A DNA stretch of 64,000 nucleotides from Atherinomorus stipes. Its lineage: Eukaryota > Chordata > Actinopteri > Atheriniformes > Atherinidae. Every line of letters begins with the position of its first letter. Within the stretch, counting starts at the first letter, position 1. This document shows, piece after piece, positions 1-11,330 of the stretch. Under the pieces are notes generated by a model. It had not been told where the DNA came from. It worked only from the letters and a program-made list of their open reading frames with translations, and made no database searches. The stretch covers positions 248,001-312,000 of the forward strand of contig JALJCO010008724.1 in NCBI GenBank assembly GCA_023101725.1, given 5' to 3'. The translations under genes were made by a program, and so were the position numbers.

Positions 1-14
1 ATGTAAAAAATTAA

Positions 15-112
15 AGGTTAATGGCAGAAAAATGTGATATATAATTCACAACTGTGTTTCTACTGCACTAAAATTTCTATTATGTGATTATATTCTGAGA
101 ATGAATAATTTA
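15..112. repeat. TTAA-flanked dispersed repeat, copy A, left part
   Basis: The sequence from the TTAA at 11-14 through about 112 matches 47217-47310. Its continuation resumes at 1897. The two parts are separated by a retroposon at 125-1884, so this is an older repeat split by a later insertion. Copy B at about 47200-47688 ends in TTAA and is uninterrupted. No coding capacity is seen. Confidence 0.6.
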
Positions 113-124
113 TATCTCCTTGCT

Positions 125-1884
125 TTTTTTTTCTTGCTTTTTTTTTCTTCTTCTACTTGTCCTGACCAGCATCATAGCAAGCAGAATGGAAATCCGATTG
201 CTTTATTGTGTTGAACAGTTTTGCTTTACCAAGGGGGCTTTATGAACATAAGGCTCCCCTTGATATCCTGTTTATTCTTTTTATTTCTTTAATTAAACAT
301 TTGTCTGTTACATCATGCCATACCATACTGCTGGGCCTGACAAGGAGAAATGAAAGTTAATAGAGGTAATGATAGAAAGTGGAACAGAGAGAAAGGAGTG
401 AGGAAGAGGAAGAGAGAGAGAGAACATGAATCCACTTACACAGTTCACTGGTGCATCTGTACAGAAACCCCTAAACAACATTCCAAGGTCTCTGTTGGAA
501 AACAAAACAAGCAATCCCCTACAGGAGGACCTGCAGGTCATACAGATCATACAAACACACGCAGGACTACGCAGAGAAGAGGTAAAACCTAGTCAGCGTA
601 ATGGAAAGCAGCGTCACAGTGTCAACATGCATAATAAAGGGTGCTCCATGTTGATTCAGTCATGCAGATGCAGCCTCGTCTCTGCAAGGAGGAGGAAGCC
701 CGCAAAGCTCAAGACCCAGGCCCCCAGCAGCCACCCAGAGGCCCAGATCCGAGCCACCTCCCCGAAAGAACGGACATGCATCCCCCAGAGGGCGGCAAAA
801 GGCGGCCCCAGCTGGAGCCCCCCGCGGTCTCAGGGCCCAGGCCCCAGCGGACCAAGAGCAGCAGCTGCCAACCCCACTGGGCACCGGCCGTCTCCTGGGC
901 AGGGACAGCGCCAGGCCCAAGCGCCAAGGAGCAGCCACCCTCCACCCGACCCAGGCGGCCCAACCTAAACCCAGGAGGACCGAACCCCCCAGACAACACC
1001 TTCCCAGCACAGGCCAGCCCCTGCCCCACACACCTGACACCAGGGCACTACCACTGCTACCAACCCCCCTACACCACCACCACACTCACACACACACTCC
1101 CCACCCACCTACCCCCAACACCAACATGCACTCCCCCCACACACATGCACCCACCCGCTCCACTCTTTACATACCCACACTCACTCCTCCCTCCACCCCC
1201 AACACCCCCTCCTCCCTCTACCCCTCCACACATACCCCCCCTCTAACACCCACATGCACCGACCCCCTCCCTCCACCCCACACATACGCCCCCACCTCCC
1301 TATACCCGCAATACCCACATGCACTCCCCCCATACATGTCCAGCCCCCACCCTTCCCTCTGACCTGTCACACTCCCGCCCTTCTTTCTTCAGCCCCTCAC
1401 GACCATCCCTACCAGACACTCACAAGCATACCTCTCCTTCCCCCATCCCCCCTTTTCCTCCAACCACTTACCCACATCTTAGCCCAAATTCCTCCCTCCC
1501 ACATTTTCTCTTTCACGTTCTCATTCATTTGTTCTCACGCACCCACCTCACTCCTTCCCTTGCCTCCGTGCCTCCTGGGTGGCTCCTGGCCCAGGCCGGG
1601 GAAGGAACCGTGAGCACATTCCACATTCATCCACCCCAGGCCAGGGAGGGGGGACAGGGACTGGTCAGGGCCCTACCAGTGACCCGCCCACCGCCGCAGA
1701 GCAGCCCCAACCGCTGACCCCCATCCCCCCCATCGGGCTGGACACAGTCCTGCTTCCGCGGCGAGGCAGCCCAGCATTGTGACAGAAGGTGACAGACCCA
1801 TCTTGAACATCCTCTGTTCTGTGTAATGTACTCTGTGTAAAACCTTGAATGGTATCAGTTGAATATTTGAGTTATATATATATT
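125..1884 (-). mobile_element. Poly(A)-tailed retroposon with 12-bp target duplication
   Basis: The direct repeat tatctccttgct occurs at 113-124 and 1885-1896, flanking this 1.76 kb segment. Read on the minus strand the segment ends in an A-rich tail (T-rich on + at 125-149), with AATAAA about 60 bases before it. Its 3' end (about 160-350) matches 21800-22050, which also ends in poly(A), so both belong to one retroposon family. A near-perfect hairpin lies at 231-258. Much of 700-1600 is C-rich on + and low in complexity. No reverse transcriptase is present, so this is either a 5'-truncated LINE with an L1-style tail or a retroposed transcript. I cannot tell which. Confidence 0.6.
980..1560. 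repeat. C-rich low-complexity tract inside the retroposon
   Basis: Runs of C interrupted by ACA, TCC and CAC dominate this stretch (for example cccccac, cacacac and ctcccc motifs). Open frames through it translate to proline, threonine and histidine repeats on + or glycine-rich protein on -. That is what composition alone produces, so I do not call a gene. Confidence 0.75.
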
Positions 1885-1896
1885 TATCTCCTTGCT

Positions 1897-2145
1897 GGGG
1901 GATGCACATACGTGGAGGCTATTCTGTTCCACCATTTTTACTATGGTGTCCCTGAATGGACAAAGCAATGTGTGTGAAGAGAGAACTTTCTGAACTTTAA
2001 AACTACCGTACCAGCTTTGTTTAATGGGAGTTAGAGCACTGCTTGGGATAAGTAATGCCTTTAAAGACATAAAAAGTAGTTACTCATCGTACAGTCATAG
2101 CTACACTCAGACTAGTGTAGTATTCAGTTTGACCACTAGATGACA
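1897..2145. repeat. TTAA-flanked dispersed repeat, copy A, right part
   Basis: Positions 1932-2095 match 47335-47508 closely, sharing the block around ggtgtccctgaatggacaaa and the downstream cagtcatagctacac. A ccactagatg motif at 2134-2143 is also shared with copy B (near 47655). The right terminus of this copy is not visible because homology stops at the palindrome at 2146. Confidence 0.6.
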
Positions 2146-2180
2146 CTCCAGTACCAGGAGTTCAACTCCTGGTACTGGAG
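2146..2180. repeat. Perfect 17-bp-arm palindrome
   Basis: The arm ctccagtaccaggagtt at 2146-2162 is followed by a single C and then its exact reverse complement at 2164-2180. The 35-bp unit would form a perfect hairpin with a one-base spacer. It abuts the end of homology of the copy-A repeat. Confidence 0.9.
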
Positions 2181-2309
2181 CTGTTTGTTATCGCTGTTTG
2201 TTATCTAAAGTATGAAAACAGCACAAAAGTGGTCAGTTACGAGTTGTGTTTAATCAGCTGGTTAAGTTTTGAGAGGTGGAGGCGAGGAGACGGCAAAGGC
2301 TCATTAAAT

Positions 2310-3290
2310 TGAGCTCCGTTTCAGGATTGATTTTAAGGTTCTTTTAATGGTTTATAAATGTCTTAATGGTCTTGGGCCTTCATATTTATCGGACCTGCTT
2401 TTAAACTATGAACCCTCGCGGACCCTGAGTCTTCTGGTATTGGCCTTTTAGTTGTTCCCAAGATGAGAACTAAAACTCATGGCGAGGCCTCATTCCATCG
2501 TTATGGGCCTCGTCTGTGGAACAGCCTGCCAGAGAACCTCAGGGCTGCAGAGACTGCTGCTGTTTTTAAGAAGAGGCTCAAGACCTACCTTTTTAACTTA
2601 GCTTTTTGATTAATTTTTTATTTAATTTTTATATGATCCTTTTTTTTTAAATTATTTTTTCTTTTTTATTTTATATGGATATTATTTGTTTTACTTCCTT
2701 TTATGTGTATTTTGTTATATAGCTTTTATTTCATTTGTTTGTATTTATTTTTTTTGGTTTAACCCTAAAAACTTTTAATTTCCCTCAGTGTTTCCTCATG
2801 GAGAACCTTCACTACGAGAGCTTTGCCTGCTCGGTCTGCGGGGGTAACAGCTGTGGTGGATTTTATTTCTTGGTGTCTGGGATCCTGCACCGCAGCCCTG
2901 TGGCTGGGGTGTGGACCCTGGCCTGTCCTGATCTGGGGGGTCCCTGCAGCTGGGCCCTATGTGGCTAAGGTGGACTGGCTCCTGGTGTGAATGGATCCCC
3001 AAGATATCGTTTCCTCACAGCAGTGTCATGCCAGATGGTTTTTACTGTTAGTGTTTTTATACCTGTTCACTTAAGAGCAGAAGTTCGGGGTTTGTAGTCA
3101 GGTGTCGAATTGGGAGGGGGGTTGGGTGTGTGCATGTGTGTGTTTTGTGTTATATACTTGGATATGAGAAGGCTTGTTTATATTTGAATTTGCATTTGTT
3201 TTTATTATGTCAAGCACTTTGTGTTGCCTTTTAATGGTATGAAAAGTGTTTTATAAATAAAGCTTGATTTGATTTGATTTGGTTTGAAAT
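2310..3290 (+). pseudogene. LINE 3' end (L2/Rex-like), ORF2 C-terminus plus 3' UTR
   Basis: Between about 2320 and 2610, translation across frameshifts gives the C-terminal signature of L2/CR1-superfamily fish LINEs: FRIDFKVLLMVYKCLNGL, then LVVPKM-like, YGPRLWNSLPENLR-like and FKKRLKTYLFNLAF-like motifs. The 3' UTR continues to a tail of TTGATTTGATTTGATTTG-type repeats at 3262-3285, just after ataaataaa. No RT catalytic region is present. The copy is 5' truncated and dead. Confidence 0.75.
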
Positions 3291-3536
3291 CCTGTTACAC
3301 TCATTTTCAGCTAAATAGCACAAAGACAAGATGTAACACTGATATTTAGATTTATTCTTTGTTTTTCATGCATATCTGTTCTACATGCTTTTTATTTACA
3401 TCTTCATGGCACTCAATCATTTCTAAACCTGATGTTGTAATAAGTTAAAATGAGAGGAAATTATTCTATTTCTGTTTGAACAGTAGTTTTAAGTGAGAAC
3501 TGTTGGTGCTCTTATATACCTTCATTCTGGCAGCAG

Positions 3537-3557
3537 TCTATTCTATTCTATTCTATG
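3537..3557. repeat. Short (TATTC)n microsatellite
   Basis: About four units of tattc lie here, in an otherwise unrecognised AT-rich stretch. Confidence 0.7.
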
Positions 3558-3835
3558 AAAAAAGAAACAAGACAGAAGGAGTAGTTTGTGTGAAACATAA
3601 GTTACTTCCGTTTTAATTTGATTTGGTATCTCGTGATGTGTGGGCCACAATATATGGTGGCCCTCAGTGTTTCCAGGACCCGGCTCCATCCCTCCACCAG
3701 TCCTTTATCCTTTACCCTCAGTTTGAGTGTAATTAGTTAGACAGCAGTAATGCTGGCAGTCGGTCTGACTATCCTTGGATAACAGGGTTTTGTGATCAGT
3801 GCTGCCTTTCCTTGTCATGCCATTGCTGTGTGTAT

Positions 3836-3861
3836 GCGTGTGTTTGTGTGTGTGTTGTGTC
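3836..3861. repeat. (TG)n microsatellite
   Basis: Interrupted tgtg repeats, facing a (CA)n tract about 110 bases downstream. Confidence 0.7.
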
Positions 3862-3977
3862 CTCTATACGCATCAGTGTGTGGGCAGGCAGCAGCAGAGT
3901 GAAGTATGCTGATGGTATTGAAGGCAGAAGGATCAGGGAAAAGGTGGAGAGGAGGTCAAGTAGACCACAGCGAAACA

Positions 3978-3987
3978 TATCCACACA

Positions 3988-4018
<31 letters not shown>

Positions 4019-4026
4019 CCGCACAC
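3978..4026. repeat. (CA)n microsatellite
   Basis: About 18 nearly uninterrupted CA units ending in acccgcacaca. Long open frames here encode alternating His/Thr or Val/Cys and are composition artefacts. Confidence 0.9.
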
Positions 4027-4029
4027 AGA

Positions 4030-5905
4030 AAGTGCAGGGGAAAATCTGCATAGAACAGCTTGTGTTCATACAGTGTCTATTTCTCATATATTCACACCCA
4101 CTCACAAGCGTGCAAAGATACACACCTATACCGCACACCCTGCTGACTTAGAGGACAATGTATATTTAGTCAGGGATGAACGATAACACTGCAAAAACAC
4201 ACATTTTTACACACGCACATGTGCATGTGGGCACACATTCATCCACAATTTTCCTGCTTCTAATTTCTAACGAAACCACACCAGCGTAGACCTCAGGCTC
4301 ATAATAAGCAGAGTATAAAAATAGAAGCACTGTGTACGCACAAAGCCCAGATGCACGGCTCTCAGAAAATGCTAATTTTGTCATAGACCTGTGCAGTAAT
4401 GTATGGAGTGTAGTTTTTTCCCCTTTAAAAAAAAGACAAGTATCACATAAAGACATGAAAAATAAAGAATTCAGCATTTAACAGCTCACAGCTGTATACA
4501 AGATGATATAGGTGATAAAAGGTTGATTTAGAGCCACCAGAAAAAAAAAAAAAAAAACACACTGAAATTTCTGACATTGGTGAACATAATACAAATGGTC
4601 TTGTTGATGTACTTCTATCCATCACTTTAATGAGTTTGTTCTGGAGCCAGACTTTGTAAAAATCTCATATTTTTCTTAGTGTCAGACACTATCAGCTCAA
4701 TTTGACACCTTGCACTACTGAACTGTTCATGCTCCTTTTGCTACTCTTTTTTACTGTGGCTTTCACTTCATAATATGCACTTCCTTTGTCTTTCATCAGT
4801 CCTTGGTTAGCGTGAACAGGTTTGCAAATGCATCTGTTCAAAGTGTTGTAATTACCCGAAACAGTCAAATAAAGCAGAAATGTGTGAAAGTAGAGATGAA
4901 GGTGAGAATACATGAATAAAAGAATAACTTTTCAATGGATTTGGAGATATTCAAAACAATATGCTCTGTTAAAAAGACCATGAAATAGAGTCAGGAGCTG
5001 AATTCGTGACAAGTCGACCTGATAAAAAGAAAACGGGGTTTGAATGAGAAGCAGAAGTGAACATCGCATCAGAACATCACAGTGCACTTGTGATACTATA
5101 TGAAAAAGGTCTAAACCTCTTTAAAGTACACGTTTTAAGCACGTAGACTTTCTGCAAAACTTTCAGCCTGAATCATCTCCTTGGGGAACCTCAGGGTGGG
5201 GTGCACTGCTGAGCACCTACCTGCAGGACCCATTTTTCACTTCATGGGACATTTACAAGTCAGTGCTCATCATATTATAATAATGTTACAGCTGCTTTCT
5301 TTGCCCTAGATTTGCATGCGTGGGAGTAACGGGCTGGAGGGAATTGTGTCCAGGAAGGAAAAATGCAAACTTGTAAGTAAATTTCTCAAGCACAAAATGA
5401 TGCACCTGCCCATTAAAACCAACATTAAGCTGTACACAATTCTCTCAGACGCATAGAGGAAGCACACACTCACGCATGCATATTTGGCTTCCCTTGTTTC
5501 TTTACCTTTGCATCAGTGCACGCCACTCTGAGTCAATTACTCAGTGCATGTGTGATTGTGAAGCAGTGTTCATCATTTACAGCCTTTTTTTTCACGCAAC
5601 TAAAATGTTTAATTATCTCGTCTCCCTGGGATGGATGGTATGGTAAGCAAGTCATTTTAGATTGCATTTAACATTTACATTCTTTTATCTTAATATCATT
5701 AGATTGTAACTTATAATTGTTAAGGATCTCATATAACACGGGTTTAATTACTGCTTAATTAGGCAGGTACTGAGGTACTTGGGAAATGAGACTTTAATTA
5801 GGAAACTAAAGTGTAATCACACAATAACAAAGATGTTGTGACTGGTAAGCACCACAGCCCCAGATCAGCAGGACGCGGTGAATGTGCACGCGTATGTTCC
5901 TTGTA
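4030..5905. other. No recognised feature
   Basis: AT-rich DNA with an A-run at about 4541-4557 and scattered CA-rich words. I see no coding similarity, RNA gene or clear repeat boundary. Confidence 0.5.
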
Positions 5906-5913
5906 GGGCTGGA

Positions 5914-7868
5914 CAGGGCCGGCTCCTGGAACACATACATGAGGGGGCATGCAGAAATGCTAAGGGGGCATGTGTGTACACGTCATGCTTTAGCCCATTT
6001 TTTGTTATTAAAAAGTGTTTTCTTAATGGGACTGGATTGTTGGCAGAGTTTAACTCCCAAGAAATGAATTACAGTTCATCAGGCCTCTCCACTAACACCT
6101 GTCCAGCTGGGATGTCCCACCTGAAACCAAAGCTTCTGCTGGTATAGCTCTTAGGGTCACTGAGGCACGCAAACCCTGCAATCCCTTATGGGGAAAACAG
6201 AAAATATCAGTTCTCATAAGTAAAACTAAGAAATGAATCAAATAACTTTTGCCAAAGATTTAGCATCTAAAAACATAAGAATTGTCTTATTGGACAGCCA
6301 TTAGACATCTATGCATCTCAAATCAATTTGAACCTAATAAACTACACACACACACTGTGTGATGAAAAAAATTAAGAGACCACCCTTGTTTTCTCATATT
6401 TCTTGGTCATTTTAATGCCTGGTACTAGAAGTACATTTGTCTGGACAAATATAATAACAACAAAAAAAGCTCAGAATTTAATTTAACCACTAAAATCTGC
6501 CATTTTCATGCTTTTCTTGATAAGTGATTTTGGTTAAGTTCTTACATCAATAGCTATGGCATTGTACGGCCAAAAACAGTTTTGAGACATTATATATTTT
6601 TTTCTGTCTCTTTTAGTCACATGATTCACACCACAGTTGGTACTTGATTGCATAACCATTATTTTTGATGACAAGGGTGGTGTCTTAATTTTTTCCATGG
6701 CTGTATGTTTTCTCAAACAAACGCAAATAAGCTGCCCACCTGACCATTAAACCCCTGACCACAATAAAGCTCGAGGCATTCCCTCAGGGGGAAACGGGAA
6801 ATATCAACAATAATAGGCTAAATAGGCCTAATAAAAATAAAGAAAAATCAAATATTCTTGATCAAAGTTCTAACAACCATCAACAACATATTTTTTAATT
6901 CTAAGCTACATCAAGCTGTCGTCTACAGTCTGAGTTTGGATAAAGCAGATGCAGAAAGTCACATGAAGCTCTTTGAGCTGCTGAAAGCAGCAGGAGTGAA
7001 TAAAGAGTAAAACTAACACCACGGGTCAGGACGTTTATTCACATGCGCGTCCTCTATCCCCAACTCTCTCCTCTTCCCCCCACACTGTTGGTGACAGCAG
7101 CTTTCTCAGCAGCATGTGACGTTTTGCCTCCACAGAAAACGGAGCGACCTCCCAGAACTTGATGTGAAAATTAGCTGAAATTAAACCTTTTCTTTTGCTC
7201 TCGTGCGCTGGTCCGCGATTGCACATACAGGCCTAAATTATGAATGAATATATTTTCTTTTTCCTCTCGTGCACGGTGCGCCTGTCACAAAATGCGGTTT
7301 GGGCACTTGAACACTGCAAACACTGCAGACACCAAGCCATCGGGTGATCGTCAGTCTCACTTGACAACATGGACGATGTGACGTTTATATATTTTAATTC
7401 ACTTATCCATGGTAGATGCACAAAAACAAGGAGAAGTGATGAAACAAAGAGCAACCACATAGTTGGACTGGCTAAATAGCCCTTTGCTTGATTATTATTC
7501 ATCTTAAACACTCGCATGATCATTAAACTGGAAAATGCAGCCGTGGCAGAAACAGTTTGCTCTGAAACGCTTCTGACAGACGGAAAGTGCAGCGCAGCTC
7601 CGCGCTGTTTCCACGTTTGGTTTGAGGATGCAGCTGATGGTCCTCAGAGCTGAACCAGCAGAACTAGCGGCTGAGCAGAGCTCTGCAGACAGTAGATCCT
7701 CCTGCAGCCGACACCCGGCATGCGCAGGGGGGCGCACAGAGTGATGCGGAGTGGTGCAGGAAAATAGCTTAGGAATCGCTTGCCTTTTCGGCAGATTTGA
7801 TTTAAGGGGGCACAGTGTTTGTTTGGGGGGGCAGTGCCCCCTCTTGCCCCTGCCTGGCGCCGGCCTCG
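5914..7868. mobile_element. Non-autonomous hAT-type transposon
   Basis: The 8-bp direct repeat GGGCTGGA stands at 5906-5913 and 7869-7876. The 1955-bp segment between begins CAGGGCCGGCTCCTGG and its other end, reverse-complemented, reads CGAGGCCGGCGCCAGG, an imperfect terminal inverted repeat. Short TIRs with an 8-bp target duplication are the hAT signature. No transposase-like ORF is seen, so it would depend on a transposase from elsewhere. A Tc1-like element is nested at 6343-6705. The internal GC-rich stretch at 7530-7860 carries only random open frames. Confidence 0.8.
6343..6705. mobile_element. Tc1/mariner-like MITE nested in the hAT element
   Basis: Inverted repeats aaaaaattaagagaccaccc (from 6366) and its near reverse complement ggtggtgtcttaatttttt (to about 6694) bound about 360 bp, with TA dinucleotides at both outer ends (6343-6344 and 6704-6705). 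These termini resemble fish Tc1-like elements. There is no transposase ORF. Confidence 0.65.
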
Positions 7869-7925
7869 GGGCTGGATGATATGGACGAAAAGATTTATCA
7901 CGATAACTTCTGGCATTTGGCTCGA
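7869..7925. mobile_element. End of an older hAT-like element, target of the 5914 insertion
   Basis: Joining 5903-5913 to 7877 onward gives a gtagggctggatgatatggac-type terminus like that at 45651 (gctgggcgatatgga). Both are followed by a tctatca/tttatcacgataa-like block. The 5914-7868 element therefore seems to have landed inside the terminal repeat of an older hAT copy. Its other end was not found. Confidence 0.4.
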
Positions 7926-8277
7926 CAATGATCACAATGATGATAAGAACATACCAAAGGGGGTCGGGGGAAGTCCAAACGGGGGGTCCCACGGTGATTT
8001 TAGGAGGTTGCCAAATTGTTTTACCAGCGCAGAACTTTGAGCAGGGCCCACTGGATTCTTGGGGACCGGAGCCACCCCTTGGCTGGTGAATTTTTGCTTC
8101 TTCCATCAGGGCGTAGGTACATGCTGTCAAAATGTAGGATACAGGCTGAAACACTCATTTGTCCACGCAGCTATGGCTCTTTTGAACAGGGGAGCCCGCA
8201 GAGATTCTTTTTAGGGGAGGCCACAGGGTGGTGAGAAAGGGCCAATTCCTAGCTTCACCCTCAAGCTCAACCCTTAA

Positions 8278-8608
8278 AGCAACCTTTACCGATCTTGCTT
8301 TTCAGAAAGCGCAGCAAGATTATTTGAATATAAACAGTCCCGCCTCACTCCTAAGACACACCCCTTCATTCCCTCCACCTCCCAATGCAGAATCAAAGGT
8401 CTGACAGGCAGGTCCGTTGGACAATCCTAGAGGTGCACCCCACTTCAAGGATTGGTTGGAGTTTTCATTGAATATTTAGAGATTGGAATAATATTTTATT
8501 TTGATTAATGGTGGGTCTGTCTTGTATTTTAGAGTTCCATTACCTCATTCATAGCATTTTAACCTGTTAGAAAAATAGTGTAAGAATGCAACATCGGTAA
8601 GGGTTGCT
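8278..8608 (+). mobile_element. 331-bp TTAA-flanked MITE, copy 1
   Basis: TTAA at 8274-8277 and 8609-8612 flanks 331 bp bounded by inverted AGCAACC...GGTTGCT ends (AGCAACCTTTACCGATCTTGC at the left; GCAACATCGGTAAGGGTTGCT at the right). A second 331-bp copy in inverted orientation lies at 52871-53201, also TTAA-flanked. TTAA targets are used by piggyBac and Kolobok transposases. Which one mobilised this family is not decidable here. Confidence 0.85.
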
Positions 8609-8612
8609 TTAA

Positions 8613-9640
8613 TCTTAGTAGCCCTCAAAACCAAGTGTTAAAGGCTATTCTGTGACTTTGAAATGGGACACCTTTTAAATGCAGGTACGTCTTCAAACCG
8701 TGGGGGCCACATTACGCCACATCGGCGTTTAGTCTGTCAATTCAGAAGAAGAAGAAGAAGCATTTACTTTATTTACATTGACTGCACCGTTAACCCTGTT
8801 GTTTAAGCATAAGCCCCAAGCGCAGCTATCATTGACGGGTCCATCAGGTCCATGTTATTAAAATTGTTGTGGACTCTCTGTCAGTTATTCCCTCTGTTAG
8901 AGTTATCAAACAAATAGTCTGTATAAATAACACCACCATGGACATATTCAGCTGTCACCGCATACCACGGCCTTTTGAAAGGCAAACAGCAGCTATAACA
9001 AAAGTTACGTAGGTGACTGTGGTTCTGTGGATTCCTGGATGACTGCCAGTCAGCTGGCCGACACGTCACCTGATTGACTTTGTTGTCGTTAGGACTCGAC
9101 CTGCGAGGAGCGCGAGGAGACATGTCCACTTTGTTTACTGCCACTGGCAGCCATGAAGGAATGAAACAGAACTATCGTTAGATAACTCTGCGGCTACGGG
9201 AGATGGCATCAGCCCGGTCGTCTTATACCATGATCGGCACAAGCATGTTATACAGGCTGTTATCGTGATAAAACAACAACATTAGCACCAAAAAAATGAC
9301 CATTTTGTAACTTAACTAACTTAAACATGTCTTGACCGCACCGGCCGCTATTGACAAAAGATTGGAAATAAAAATAAATATTATGCAGCAATGAGGTAAC
9401 TAATCCATAACATGGGCCTAAACTAAGATAATACAATGGTTTTTGCAATATTTATATCTCCATTAACAAAGAAAATACTAAAGATTTGTAGCTCGCCTTC
9501 TTTGCTGCTTGCATTCTGGGTATCCCTTACTCACAAGGGTGGTGTCAGAGAATCTCAGTATTTAGGCCGATTCAGCCCTCAAACTTGCCCCACAACTTAA
9601 CGTTCTGAGAACTGGGACAGCACTTGCACTTCATGGCAGT
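8613..9640. other. No recognised gene; short (GAA)n
   Basis: A (GAA)n run lies at about 8744-8760. The rest is unassigned, including a moderately GC-rich stretch at 9050-9240. No splice-bounded exon or family similarity is recognised. Confidence 0.45.
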
Positions 9641-9705
9641 GGCGCAAAAAGAGGGTATGCAGCGCATAGGGGTGCTGCACTGGCGGGGGGGGGGCACCAA
9701 AGTGA
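9640..9705. other. Possible hAT-like terminus
   Basis: CAGTGGCGCAAAAAGAGG followed by GC-rich and G-rich DNA resembles the ends of some fish hAT elements. No matching inverted end or target duplication was found. Confidence 0.25.
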
Positions 9706-9992
9706 TGGTGGAAAATGTATTCAGGTATTGCATTTTCTGTATATATCAGCTTTTGTGCACGTGTAAATGATCCGAACATCAATAACTGAGTCACGTTACT
9801 GATTAGCCCCCCCTCATCTCCTCACACCCTCCATACACTGGGCGCTCCAGCGTGCATAGTACGCGCTCGAGGGAGTGCACGTGCCGTCAGCTGGAGCTTC
9901 AGACAGAAAAGGAAGCTCAGCAGCTCCTTGACATAGACCATAAAGACGGCACTCTGAAGGAGCGCCGCTGTGAGCATGCAGCACAAACGATA

Positions 9993-10024
9993 GGAAAGAA
10001 AGAAAGAAAGAAAGAAAGAAAGAA
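9993..10024. repeat. (GAAA)n microsatellite
   Basis: Eight consecutive gaaa units. Confidence 0.95.
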
Positions 10025-10029
10025 ACAAT

Positions 10030-11045
10030 TAATTGCTTTATTTCAGAACATGACTGGCTTTCTTTCCTCTAACTTTGTCATAAAAAAGAAAATAATAATG
10101 AAACAGCCCCAGATACTGCAGTTTATGTCATTGCTCACTGAGCTGGTCAGAACTACTGGGCCTTGTGGGAAAGGGCGGGAGGGGATGAGTTACCGGGGGC
10201 GCACCTCACGTAACCGCGAATAATGGCAGATGTCACGTCCACAACTTATAAACACGAAGAAACGGTTTTCAGAGAGTGGCCTCGTGTAGAGGTACGCTGC
10301 AGTTTTTTCTGATATTGAGCTGCTTGATGTGTCCAGCTGGATGCTAGCGAAGTTATGAAGCAGTTTCCTCGTGATGCTGCTGGAGCTGCTGTGTGACTGG
10401 AACTGGTCAGATTCCAGTGATGCAGAATCACAGCTGACGATAACTGACGTTGAACACATTACCGTAAGTTTTAGTCTGACAGCTGCAGCAGCTACAGGTA
10501 ACTCTACATCTAGATTCACTGAGAAAGTCCTACAGATGCTCTAGAAGCTGCTGCAGAGGTGTTTTCTCTCAGCGTCATCATCACTATTGTGTGTGTTATC
10601 AGTACTGTAGTTACAGTACTTGTTAATTTTTATATTAAATTATTTCTGAATGTTACAGTTACTATTAGATACAAATAACAGTAAATACATGAAATAATGT
10701 TTATCTAAACAATGTCTACTACACGAGGTACAAAGACAGTTTAGAGTGAATGCAGTGATGTAAACGTGGATGTTGTGTCTGAATCCAGCCACCAGCAGCC
10801 AACAATCAGCAGCGGCTGACTTCTGTCACTATTACAGCAACAGTCATGTTTTTAATCTCAGTATGATCACATCCAGACACATTTATGATATATTCCTATG
10901 ATAGTCACAACTCACTATCAATCTTCACATCAGACACACATGCAGCTCATCCTGCTCTGCTCACCTAGTGCATCAAGTCCAGTCCTCAAGAGCAAATCCT
11001 GCAACTGCTAGAGCACGGTACCTTCTCAAGCCTTTCATTTGATTC
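10030..11045. other. No recognised feature
   Basis: Mixed-composition DNA with several CAGCTG-type words around 10310-10560. No gene or repeat boundary is supported. Confidence 0.45.
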
Positions 11046-11055
11046 ATATTTCATT

Positions 11056-11070
11056 GTTTTTTTTTTTGTT

Positions 11071-11103
<33 letters not shown>
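11056..11103. repeat. Homopolymer T/G tract with 31 consecutive G
   Basis: A T-run is followed by 31 consecutive G at 11073-11103. The length of such a run is unreliable in most assemblies. Confidence 0.9.
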
Positions 11104-11105
<2 letters not shown>

Positions 11106-11235
11106 TATGGTGTGTAACTTTTGTCTCTATCAATCTGGACCTTATTTCTGGAAGTTATACGTGCATTTACTCTCCAGTAACATTTCTGCATCACTCTGAC
11201 TCCTTTGGACACTATTTAGATCAGTCATAGATCCA

Positions 11236-11330
11236 AATATATCCTGATAATGGCAGTGAAGGGGACACAATGAATGGGTCTATAAGGCATTATCTGCAGC
11301 AAACGTCCTTAATTTCACCAATGCACAGCA
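11236..11330 (+). repeat. Dispersed repeat, copy 1 of 3
   Basis: The block ggcattatctgcagcaaac with surrounding tggcagtgaaggggacac and atttcaccaatg recurs at 29560-29645 and, inverted, at about 48995-49075. The family is unknown to me. Confidence 0.6.

Noticed and set aside
426..1782. Proline/threonine-rich open frames of 120-200 codons
   Set aside because: They sit in C-rich low-complexity DNA within a retroposon, in three overlapping frames, without conserved motifs.
3812..4186. 124-codon frame across the CA repeat
   Set aside because: It is a His-Thr repeat from the microsatellite, with an equally open antisense frame.
7504..8154. 216-codon minus-strand frame
   Set aside because: It crosses the boundary of the hAT element at 7868 and has no known domain, so it is a chance open frame.
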